DNA from: Syntrophobacteraceae bacterium
Lineage (GTDB): Bacteria > Desulfobacterota > Syntrophobacteria > Syntrophobacterales > Syntrophobacteraceae
NCBI GenBank assembly: GCA_031292215.1
Contig: JARLHO010000058.1
Coordinates: 1 to 64,000 of the forward strand
Direction of reading: 5' to 3'
Length of the DNA stretch: 64,000 nt
Within the stretch, counting starts at the first letter, position 1, and every line of letters begins with the position of its first letter. The notes below the pieces were generated by a model. The model worked only from the letters and a program-made list of their open reading frames with translations. It searched no databases and was not told where the DNA came from. Shown piece after piece: positions 54,489 through 61,787 of the stretch. The position numbers were made by a program, and so were the translations under genes.

Positions 54489-54660
54489 TGGAAATCGGGG
54501 CGTCACTCCCGACACGGCCTTTCGGCTTTCCGGATTCTTTGGAACGACGATCGATTTTTGGATGCGATTGCAAGCGGATATCGACATGTGGGACACATTG
54601 AGCACCCACGGAAGCGAATACGGGCGGATAAGGCCCGTAGCCCGTGCGAGCAACGAGTAA
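54489..54660 (+). pseudogene. Partial duplicate of higA (3' half)
   Basis: From about 54489 to 54692 the DNA is nearly identical to 55382-55588, i.e. the last two thirds of the higA gene plus 30 bases beyond its stop. The translated frame ends DMWDTLSTHGSEYGRIRPVARASNE, differing from HigA in a handful of residues, and stops at 54660. The helix-turn-helix N-terminus is not present, replaced by unrelated sequence. It cannot bind DNA and is a scrap of duplication or failed recombination. Confidence 0.85.
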
Positions 54661-54914
54661 CGCGCTCTTTTGCCGCCCCCCCTCCTCCCCGGCATTTTTA
54701 GGCGATTCCGGGTCGTCGCCGCTCGGTTGGCCGCGCTTTGCACGTTAAAAGAAAAAAAAATCGACGACTCCAATGCTCATCGAATTTGCAGAACTTGACG
54801 CACACAACTTCCCCCGGCTTCGCGTATCCGGTGTATTGTGACTAATGGGACAATGGAGACAAGGCAAGAGGTAAGACGCTCTTGTGCAAACGGTTTAGAG
54901 GTGATTGTCAATAC

Positions 54915-54943
54915 TTGTAACGCGTAACATAACATGTTACAAT
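54915..54943 (+). promoter_or_regulatory. Promoter-operator of higBA
   Basis: TTGTAA (54915-54920), a 17-base spacer and TACAAT (54938-54943) lie 10 bases before the higB ATG, so the message would be nearly leaderless. TGTAAC (54916-54921) and GTTACA (54936-54941) form an inverted repeat around the promoter, the expected binding site for the HigA antitoxin in autoregulation. A second GTAAC lies at 54924-54928. Confidence 0.65.
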
Positions 54944-54952
54944 TATACAATC

Positions 54953-55234
54953 ATGATAAAGACTTTTGCCCAAGTCTGGCTCGAAGAATTCTGGAACGAA
55001 GGCAAGCACAAACATGTGCCCCCGGAGCTAAGTCAGAGGCTCCTGCGAAAGCTCGACATGTTGAACCGTTCAAAAGAACTACAAGACCTGGCCGCACCAC
55101 CTCCGAACCGTCTTCACCGTTTACAAGGCAATCGCCAGGGGCCATGGGCCGTATCGGTAAGCGGTCCATGGCGTTTGTGTTTTCGCTTTCAAAAGGGACA
55201 TGTCTTTGACCTGGAGCTTGTCCAGTACCACTAA
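54953..55234 (+). CDS. higB: HigB-type (RelE superfamily) toxin
   Basis: A 93-residue toxin of the HigB/plasmid-maintenance killer type: IKTFAQVWLEEFWNEGKHKHVPP opens the fold, and NRLHRLQGNRQGPWAVSVSGPWRLCFRF is the diagnostic core with R/H residues for ribosome-bound mRNA cleavage. As usual for higBA, the toxin comes first. The promoter is just upstream, and higA follows by 13 bp with its own GGAGG site. Confidence 0.9.
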   Translation: MIKTFAQVWLEEFWNEGKHKHVPPELSQRLLRKLDMLNRSKELQDLAAPPPNRLHRLQGNRQGPWAVSVSGPWRLCFRFQKGHVFDLELVQYH

Positions 55235-55247
55235 ACAGGAGGCAACC

Positions 55248-55556
55248 ATGATCCCCAAGAACAGACGACCCACTCCCCCCGGGGAGATACTCCTGCACGA
55301 ATTTATCAAGCCCCTCGGCCTCACCCAGAAGCGACTGGCTGAGGCATTGGGGATTACAAGGATTAGGGTTAACGAGATCATCCGTGGAAAGCGGGGCGTC
55401 ACTCCCGACACGGCCTTTCGGCTTTCCAGATTCTTTGGAACGACGGTCGATTTTTGGATGGGCCTGCAAGCGGATATCGACATGTGGGACACATTGAGCA
55501 CCCACGGAAGCGAATACGAGCGGATAAAGCCCGTAGCCCGTGCGAGCAATGAGTAA
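55248..55556 (+). CDS. higA: HigA antitoxin
   Basis: A 102-residue XRE-type regulator: PPGEILLHEFIKPLGLTQKRLAEALGITRIRVNEIIRGKRGVTPDTAFRLSRFFG spans a helix-turn-helix (parts quoted), and WMGLQADIDMWDT is the family follow-on. It neutralises HigB and represses the promoter at 54915. AGGAGGCAACC precedes the ATG. A near-identical copy of its 3' two thirds lies 0.9 kb upstream at 54489. Confidence 0.9.
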   Translation: MIPKNRRPTPPGEILLHEFIKPLGLTQKRLAEALGITRIRVNEIIRGKRGVTPDTAFRLSRFFGTTVDFWMGLQADIDMWDTLSTHGSEYERIKPVARASNE

Positions 55557-55947
55557 CGCGCTCTTTTGCCGCCCCCTCCTCCTCCCAGGCGCCGCGTATC
55601 CGGTGTGAAAACAGCTGCCCGAACCCTCCCGGGTGTGGTCTAAATAGTGGGATGTCCTCCATTCCCGGCTATCCCCGCCACTCTTACCTGCATGAAGGGA
55701 AGGCGCGCTTCCCCCGCAGGCCGTTGCAGGGTTGACGAAAATCTAATGAGCATTAGAACCCGCAGGTGGGAGCCATCCGATGAAACATTTGGGCCTGGCG
55801 CAATTATTTATCCCTGCGGCAGGGCCGATTTTATCCCAAGGGTATTCTAAGGGGGGGGACAAATGTTTTTCGAGCCAACGTGGAGCCCTTCCGCTGCGCC
55901 GAAGTAACCGGCGCCGGAATCCTTTAAAAGGCGTCACCGGGCCGGGG

Positions 55948-56222
55948 ATGAACCAGGAGGAGTTGGAGAAAAACGAACGGCTAACCGATTACGTGGTTCA
56001 CGATCTCAATGAGGACTGCGTTTTTCCCTTTGCCGACGACTCTTTCGATTACACGAATTTGAACGTGTCGGGCTCGTATCGGAATACTTCCTGCCAAGCC
56101 AAGGTTTCGGAACTGTTTACACCCATACCATCCGCGGGCTTCCAAGGCCCGAGGAAGACGAGTACTACGGAGAAGCGTTTCTTTCGGATCCCGTGTATGC
56201 GGTCTGGGCGTATAGAGGGTAA
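55948..56222 (+). pseudogene. Methyltransferase (type 11) remnant with internal deletion
   Basis: The frame at 55948 encodes MNQEELEKNERLTDYVVHDLNED and PFADDSFDYTNLNVSGSY, the motif I/II region of a class I methyltransferase. At about 56076 the meaningful frame shifts to one reading EYFLPSQGFG..., LPRPEEDEYYGEAFLSDPVYAVWAYRG, stop at 56220-56222, which is the protein's tail. Some 80 middle residues expected between them are missing. It is a decayed gene; the region before it (55557-55947, 391 bp) shows no gene. Confidence 0.6.
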
Positions 56223-56302
56223 GAGGAAAAAAATCTTGGCCGAAATGTGACCCGCGGCCCTTGCCGCGCCTTCGCGAGGGGCTCCCTCTCCCCCACCCGG
56301 CG

Positions 56303-56519
56303 CTTACAATTACCCACACATGCGCCCACCTATCTCTTTTTGCAAAGTTGAAAATAAGGGGGGCGAGCGAGCCCAGCCGGTCCATGCGCGTCATTGCAAG
56401 CGGCTGGAGAGTAAATCCCCCCAACCCTCCTTTGCAAAAAAGGGGGGCGATCGGGCCAAGCCCCTTTCCTGGGAGTCTCCGCTAAGGGGTAAGTGGGCGC
56501 ATGTGTGGGTAATTGCAAG
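56303..56519. mobile_element. MITE-like element with 27-bp terminal inverted repeats
   Basis: cttacaattacccacacatg plus cgcccac at 56303-56329 is the reverse complement, with one mismatch, of the 27 bases at 56493-56519; weaker pairing extends some ten bases outward on both sides. The 163-bp interior has no gene but has cccccaaccctcctttgcaa facing a related inverted stretch. Size, palindromic ends and lack of a gene suggest a non-autonomous mobile element or a long hairpin. Confidence 0.65.
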
Positions 56520-56907
56520 CACCCGGCGAGAGCCCGCGGGGTGACTGTACCACGAAGATGCAGCAGGAATTCGTCCGGCGGATGCTTCTTTGGGTGTTGT
56601 ACTCTTTGGTAAAGGCGGCACAGCATTTGCAATAAATTTCAAGCTCCGAATTTGTGTAGACTTGCCTTCCTCCAAACGCGACAATTACCGGGAAAGTGGC
56701 GGGGCTTTCGGGGCTGACAGGCGGAGGAGGGGGCAAACGTTTGGACTCTTACCCGGCGCTCGGGAGATGAAACCTTTGGGTGGCCGCCAACTCTTTAGCC
56801 CCCTAAGAGCGGGGAAGGCAAATTTTTTATGGGGCCGGCTCGCAGTTCTTTGCTTTTTTCGAGCACAGGCTTTTGACCGGCCTCAAAGAGAGGTACATCT
56901 TTAGACA
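56520..56907. other. Intergenic region, 388 bp, nothing recognised
   Basis: No convincing gene, repeat or motif. A plus-strand frame at 56590-56904 lacks a ribosome site and family resemblance. The promoter for the histidine kinase at 56908 must be here, but I cannot point to it. Confidence 0.5.
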
Positions 56908-59808
56908 ATGCGCTCCCAAACCTCCAGAAAAAGCCTTCCAGGCCGTCGATGGCTGCTGTTGTGCGCGGTCATCTTTTTGGTCGCGCTCGTTGCCGGATGG
57001 ATTGCCACGGACTATCTGGGCAACAAAGCCCGTCGCGAAATTCTTGTGGAAAATCGAGCAACAACCGTGCTCCTTGCCACTCACCTGACCAATGAGCTCG
57101 ACAAAATGGAAGGAGTCGTCAAATCGCTTTCCTTCTCGCCGTGGATAGTTCCGGCGCTGAGCGCCCCAACGGGAGAGAGCATCGCGCGCGCAAATTCGAC
57201 CCTGGACAGGTACAATGAGGCCCTCAATGCTTCCGTTAGCTATCTTATGGATAAAAACGGGCTAACCCTTGCATCCTCCAATCGCAAGGACCCCTACAGC
57301 TTCGTTGGCAAGTCCTATGAATTTCGCCCCTATTTCACTGAGGCGATAAAGGGCCATTACGGCTCCTATTTCGCCATCGGGGTCACCTCTTTGGAACGAG
57401 GTTTTTACGCGAGTTTTCCCGTCCATGGTCGGGACAACACCTTGCTGGGCGTTGTCGTGATGAAAACGGATCTCGGCGATGTCGAAGCACAGTTTAGCCG
57501 CCAGCCACATTGTTTTTTCGTCAGTCCACAGGGCATCATATTTCTTTCCAGCAACTCGGATATGTTTTTAAAAAGCCTCTGGCCTTTGCAATCCGGGGCC
57601 CTAAAGGAGTTGGTAGCCTCCAGGCAGTTCGGCGACGGGCCATTCCAGGCCATCCTGCCAAGGGAAATTAACGATGGAATGGAAGTATCTTTTCGCGGGG
57701 AGCAGTATCTGGCCTCACGTAAGCTCGTGGGGCAGAAGGGATGGTCGATCGTGGTCCTGGCCCCGCAGGGCAGAATCGCGATCTACAAATCGATTGGCGT
57801 GATTTTGACTGTCGCTGTCCTTCTTTTGCTTACGATACCCCTCACCTTGACCTATCATACCATGAAGTCCGCCGAGGTGCTGCGCAAGAGCGAAGAACGG
57901 TTCCAACAGGTGGCGCAAAGCTCCCAGGAGTGGATATGGGAGGTAGACCGCAGGGGGCGATACATTTATTCGAGCCAGGTGGCAAGAAGCATCCTCGGCT
58001 ACGAGCCGGAGGAGTTAATCGGAAAACTGTACCTGGAGTTTTTCTCTCCGGAAGATAAAGAGCCGACCGTACAAAGGTTCAAGGGTTACTTCGACAGGAA
58101 GGAACCATTTTTTCGTGTCACCTGCCGGCACGTACACCGCAATGGGCGCCTGGTTTTTCTTGAATGCACCGGGGCCCCTTTGTTCGACGCCAAAGGCGAG
58201 GTCACGGGTTACCACGGCATTAACCGAGACATCACCGAACGAAAGCAGGCCGAAGAAGAAGTGGAGGCGAGCCGGGAAAAGTACAAGGCGTTTTTTGAAA
58301 CATCGAGAGATTGTGTTTTCATCACTTCCAAAGACGGCCGCTGGATAGATTTTAACGAGGCTGCCGTAAAGCTTTTCGGATACGACGATAGTGTCGAGCT
58401 GCGCGAGACAAGAATATCTTTTCTGTATGCAAACGAGCTCGACAGGCAAAAGCACATCGCAACAATAACGGAACAGGGGTTTACCAGGGACTACCGAGTG
58501 AACCTGCGGAAAAAGGACGGCAGCATCGTCAATACCCTCATTACTTCGGTTCCAAAGATGGACACATCCGGGGAAATAACAGGCTATCAGGGAGTCATAA
58601 AGGATGTGACAAAAGAGAGCATGCTCCAGGAGCGTTTATTTCGAGCGGAGAAGATGGAGGCCTTGGGGATGCTGGCCGGTGGTGTGGCCCATGATCTAAA
58701 TAATGTCCTTGGGATCCTGATCGGTTACTCCGACCTGCTTTTCGATCAGATAGACAAATCCAGTCCGGCCCGGTCTCATGCCCTCTATATTAAGCAGGCC
58801 GGCGAAAGAGCCGCCGCGATTGTCCAGGATCTGTTGACCCTTGCCAGAAGAGGAGTTCCGGTTTTAGAGGTGTTTAACGTCAACCGGGTCATCGAGGACT
58901 ATCAAAAGACACCGGAGTTTGTAAAGCTCCACCTGGCCCATCCCGGCGTCCGGGTGGAGACCCGGCTTAATCCGGAGCTCTTGAATATCGAAGGCTCTCC
59001 GGTACACCTGGGCCAAACGCTCATGAACCTGGTTGCCAATGGCTCCGAGGCGATGGCGGGGGGCGGAGTTTTGACCATCCAAACGGAGAACCTCTACCTG
59101 GATCGACCGGTTACGGGATACGATGAGGTGAGGGAAGGAGACTATGTCGTGCTAACGGTTGCGGATACGGGCGAGGGGATCGCCCCGGCCGATCTGCAGC
59201 ACATCTTCGAGCCGTTCTACACCCGCAAGGTCATGGGGAAAAGCGGAACGGGGCTGGGACTCTCCGTGGTTTGGGGAACGGTAAAAGACCACCATGGCTA
59301 TATGAATGTCGAGAGCGAGGAAGGCAAAGGGACCACCTTTAGCCTCTATTTTCCGATTACGAGAAAGGAAGTCTGCGAGAAGCAGGTTTGCTCCTCGCCG
59401 GTTCAATGCATGGGAAAGGGCGAAACCATTTTGGTGGTAGACGATGTGGAAGGGCAGCGCGAGCTGGCGACCCAGATGCTAAAAAGGCTAAACTATAGGG
59501 TCTGGAGCGCGGCAAGCGGCGAGAAGGCCGTGGAGCACCTCAAGGCGCACGCTGTGGACCTGGTTGTTTTGGATATGATCATGGGCCAGGGCATGGACGG
59601 ACTGGACACCTATGTAAAAATTCTAGAAATACATCCCCGCCAGAAGGCGATCGTCGTAAGCGGTTTTGCGGAAACGGGACGCATGCAAAAAACCCTGGAG
59701 CTGGGGGCGGGGAGCTATCTCAAAAAGCCCTATGTTCTGGAGAAGCTGGGATTGGCGGTAAAAAATGAACTCGAACGGGCAAAGGAGCCCGCTCCCGTGG
59801 CCCAATGA
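56908..59808 (+). CDS. Hybrid sensor histidine kinase (Cache-PAS-PAS-HK-REC)
   Basis: A 966-residue membrane sensor kinase. Helix 1 at about 17-38 and helix 2 at 291-313 enclose a periplasmic dCache-like domain (SVSYLMDKNGLTLASSNR, RPYFTEAIKGHYGSYFAIG). Then PAS domains at about 325-450 and 455-575, HisKA with H595 in GGVAHDLNNVLG, HATPase (VANGSEAM, ADTGEGI, GTGLGLSVV), and a C-terminal receiver with D845/D846, phospho-acceptor D889 (VLDMIMGQG) and a late lysine (SYLKKPY). No output gene lies beside it. PAS content suggests redox or ligand input; the ligand is unknown. Confidence 0.92.
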   Translation: MRSQTSRKSLPGRRWLLLCAVIFLVALVAGWIATDYLGNKARREILVENRATTVLLATHLTNELDKMEGVVKSLSFSPWIVPALSAPTGESIARANSTLDRYNEALNASVSYLMDKNGLTLASSNRKDPYSFVGKSYEFRPYFTEAIKGHYGSYFAIGVTSLERGFYASFPVHGRDNTLLGVVVMKTDLGDVEAQFSRQPHCFFVSPQGIIFLSSNSDMFLKSLWPLQSGALKELVASRQFGDGPFQAILPREINDGMEVSFRGEQYLASRKLVGQKGWSIVVLAPQGRIAIYKSIGVILTVAVLLLLTIPLTLTYHTMKSAEVLRKSEERFQQVAQSSQEWIWEVDRRGRYIYSSQVARSILGYEPEELIGKLYLEFFSPEDKEPTVQRFKGYFDRKEPFFRVTCRHVHRNGRLVFLECTGAPLFDAKGEVTGYHGINRDITERKQAEEEVEASREKYKAFFETSRDCVFITSKDGRWIDFNEAAVKLFGYDDSVELRETRISFLYANELDRQKHIATITEQGFTRDYRVNLRKKDGSIVNTLITSVPKMDTSGEITGYQGVIKDVTKESMLQERLFRAEKMEALGMLAGGVAHDLNNVLGILIGYSDLLFDQIDKSSPARSHALYIKQAGERAAAIVQDLLTLARRGVPVLEVFNVNRVIEDYQKTPEFVKLHLAHPGVRVETRLNPELLNIEGSPVHLGQTLMNLVANGSEAMAGGGVLTIQTENLYLDRPVTGYDEVREGDYVVLTVADTGEGIAPADLQHIFEPFYTRKVMGKSGTGLGLSVVWGTVKDHHGYMNVESEEGKGTTFSLYFPITRKEVCEKQVCSSPVQCMGKGETILVVDDVEGQRELATQMLKRLNYRVWSAASGEKAVEHLKAHAVDLVVLDMIMGQGMDGLDTYVKILEIHPRQKAIVVSGFAETGRMQKTLELGAGSYLKKPYVLEKLGLAVKNELERAKEPAPVAQ

Positions 59809-59827
59809 ACCAAGTACGGGGGGGACG

Positions 59828-60196
59828 CAATGTTGTTGAGTTAAGAGGTCCCGATCCTTGATCGGAGGTCCCGATCCTTGATCGGAGGTCCCGATCCTTG
59901 ATCGGAGGTCCCGATCCTTGATCGATGGTCCCGATCCTTGATCGATGGTCCCGATCCTTGATCGATGGTCCCGATCCTTGATCGATGGTTCTGGTCCTTG
60001 ATCGATGGTCCCGATCCTTGATCGATGGTTCTGGTCCTTGATCGATGGTTCTGGTCTGCGCCCCCTCACAGGGGCGTCTCTTTCTTTTTCTTTCTTTTCC
60101 GGGGGTATCGGCCTTACGGCCTCAACCGCCCGGCTAATGGCTTTGATCCCTCCGGGATCACGATCGTCGCTCTAGTCGGTTAACTCAACAACATTG
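59828..60196. mobile_element. 369-bp element with perfect 17-bp terminal inverted repeats
   Basis: caatgttgttgagttaa at 59828-59844 is the exact reverse complement of ttaactcaacaacattg at 60180-60196. Between them lie the 20-bp minisatellite and a 120-bp right part with two hairpins (GATCCC-TCC-GGGATC near 60146 and GGCC-TTA-CGGCC near 60110). There is no open frame with meaning. I could not see a clean target-site duplication. It may be a MITE or a stable folded element. Confidence 0.7.
59847..60060. repeat. 20-bp tandem repeat (minisatellite), about 10.5 units
   Basis: The unit ggtcccgatccttgatcgga (or ...cgat) repeats at 59847, 59867 and so on every 20 bases to 60047, with point variants (ggttctggtccttgatcgat) in three later copies. 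Each unit contains an internal inverted repeat CGATC-CTT-GATCG. There are no unique spacers, so it is not a CRISPR. A minus-strand translation gives a perfect SIKDQ-type repeat, which I regard as spurious. Confidence 0.93.
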
Positions 60197-60600
60197 GGGG
60201 GGGGACGCCGCAAAATCCCGGGCCAATCCGCTTTAAAGCAGCCCGATTGGGCGCCAACCCGCTTAGTCCGACAAGCCTCTTTTTTCCCGGGCGCAAAACG
60301 ACTCGAAAGCCCGCAGCTCGATTCCTTCACGTCTTCCTTGCGGCTCTTGCAATCGTCGCTACTCTACGACCGTAGTCATTGCGAATCGGCCGGCTCACAA
60401 ATCATCGAAAAAACACCATTGGGAACCGTTTTGCTTTTTATCTAGTAAATTTCTTTCGACAAATTCTTGCCGCCCATACTTGAGCGACATGTGGGGCATG
60501 CTTACATTGCCAGATATTTATTGTTTTGCTCTATAGTGGCTCCGCACTTTCTCCCCGACAACGCGCTTTCATGAGGGACTTCGCATCCGGATGATTACTT
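60197..60600. other. Intergenic region, 404 bp, no gene recognised
   Basis: Between the inverted-repeat element and the GNAT-like gene, base composition shifts from GC-rich to AT-rich at about 60440. A frame on the plus strand (60194-60445) shows no family resemblance. The promoter for the natural-product genes presumably lies in the AT-rich part. Confidence 0.5.
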
Positions 60601-61245
60601 ATGAGAAAATACATTAGAAGTCAATGTGTTGCGGCTGTCGCTTCCATTAGAAACGATGGCGTTAAAGCATTTATAAATAAGATAATATATTTACACAGAG
60701 CAGTATATATTATAGTAAAAGACCTAGGTGAGGTGGATGACCATACCGATCTTCTGCGCAGGCTTAATTTAGTTATTATGGAAATAAATACATCTACATT
60801 TCAAGATATCAAAAGTAGATTTTATCTTAAAGCCAGAGCCGTCAGAGCATCATATTACCTGGATAGGGGCTATGATGGCTATGCGCTTATAAAAGATCAA
60901 CGCGTTATAGGGGATACGTGGTATGTCGATCCGTACAAATCAAATATTTCTTCACATATAGATTTAAAATGGCTGGGTATCCAACTGCCGGAAGGTTCCG
61001 TATACAATTTTGACATATTCGTTATGCCAAGCGCACGAGGGAAAAACGCGTCTTCGCTATTTCAAGGCAATGTGCTGTATGCATTGCGCATGAAAAACTA
61101 TACGAAGGTGTATGGCTACGTTTTTGCCGATAATATCCCCGGCATGTGGAATGCGGTGGCGGTTAACGGATTTAAAAAGGCGAGACTTCTGGAGGTCCGC
61201 CGTCTGGTCTGGCACAAAGGGGTTGTTTCGAAATCCCAAGGATAA
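60601..61245 (+). CDS. GNAT-like acyltransferase, AT-rich
   Basis: A 214-residue protein whose C-terminal half looks like a GNAT N-acyltransferase: LPEGSVYNFDIFVMPSARGKNASSLFQGNVLYAL covers the acyl-CoA loop region and YGYVFADNIPGMWNAVAVNGFKKAR the family end. The N-terminal half has no match I know. Codons up to about 61000 are strongly AT-rich (ata, tta, gta), unlike neighbouring genes, while the rest is GC-richer, hinting at acquisition or fusion. It is 5 bp upstream of the carrier-protein gene, so it may load or trim a carrier-bound group. Confidence 0.6.
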   Translation: MRKYIRSQCVAAVASIRNDGVKAFINKIIYLHRAVYIIVKDLGEVDDHTDLLRRLNLVIMEINTSTFQDIKSRFYLKARAVRASYYLDRGYDGYALIKDQRVIGDTWYVDPYKSNISSHIDLKWLGIQLPEGSVYNFDIFVMPSARGKNASSLFQGNVLYALRMKNYTKVYGYVFADNIPGMWNAVAVNGFKKARLLEVRRLVWHKGVVSKSQG

Positions 61246-61250
61246 CCTGC

Positions 61251-61499
61251 ATGGATAATTCGGTCGAACGGAGCATTAAAAACTACATTCTCAGTGAGTT
61301 TCTTGCCGGTGAAGACCCTGATTATCTGAGGGTTTCCACTCCTTTGATCTCCACGGGCATTCTTGATTCTATGGCAGTCGTAAAACTCTTGCTCTTTATC
61401 GAAGAGCGGCTCGGGGTAACGATTGCGCCTCATGAGGTCACCCCCGAACACCTGGGAAATATCGCGAGCATCGTGAGGCTGGTGCGCTCGAAGCACTGA
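61251..61499 (+). CDS. Acyl/peptidyl carrier protein
   Basis: An 82-residue carrier protein. The phosphopantetheine attachment serine is S40 in STGILDSMAVVKLLLFIEERLGVTI (partial). The rather hydrophobic helix after it and the stand-alone size resemble the PCP partners of prolyl-adenylating enzymes more than fatty-acid ACP (no DSLD motif). It follows the GNAT-like gene by 5 bp. A 251-bp MITE-like element and the adenylation gene come next. A free carrier, adenylating enzyme and dehydrogenase together point to amino-acid-on-carrier chemistry. Confidence 0.85.
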   Translation: MDNSVERSIKNYILSEFLAGEDPDYLRVSTPLISTGILDSMAVVKLLLFIEERLGVTIAPHEVTPEHLGNIASIVRLVRSKH

Positions 61500-61521
61500 G
61501 CTTTTACAGGGAATCTTACTA

Positions 61522-61772
61522 CTGTCCGGTTAATTTTGAATCGGCAGCTATAAACGTTTGATTTCTAATACTCTTTGGCATGGTTTCCCGTTTTCGATTT
61601 GAATTTGGGTAGTGCTGTCCGCACGGCATTCATGGATTAGAACCGATACTCGGGCCAAAATTTTGTGCCGGTTTTTGTAGGGTGGGCAAGGCCTTATCTT
61701 GCCCACCTTTTCGGTGGGCACGGTGAAACTGTGCCCACACATTCGCCGCCGCTTTTGAAATTAACCGGACAG
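61522..61772. mobile_element. MITE-like element between carrier and adenylation genes
   Basis: ctgtccggttaattt (61522-61536) is a perfect inverted copy of aaattaaccggacag (61758-61772); weaker pairing extends further inward (cggc...). The interior has two strong hairpins: ggtgggcaag-gccttat-cttgcccacc and gtgggcac-...-gtgcccac. The 251-bp element has no gene and lies in the 288-bp gap of what would otherwise be one operon; its right end is 15 bases before the adenylation ATG. Confidence 0.75.
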
Positions 61773-61787
61773 CAGTGAGGAAATCTT

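Noticed and set aside
59847-60060. CRISPR array
   Set aside because: The 20-bp units are directly adjacent with no unique spacers, and no cas gene is near.
59623-60069. Minus-strand frame of SIKDQ-type repeats
   Set aside because: It translates the 20-bp minisatellite and then runs antisense into the histidine kinase; no start signal and no family.
61548-61742. Minus-strand 64-residue frame (MCGHSFTVPTEKVG...)
   Set aside because: It lies wholly inside the inverted-repeat element at 61522-61772; such strings are commonly translated from gtgggcac/gtgcccac hairpins.
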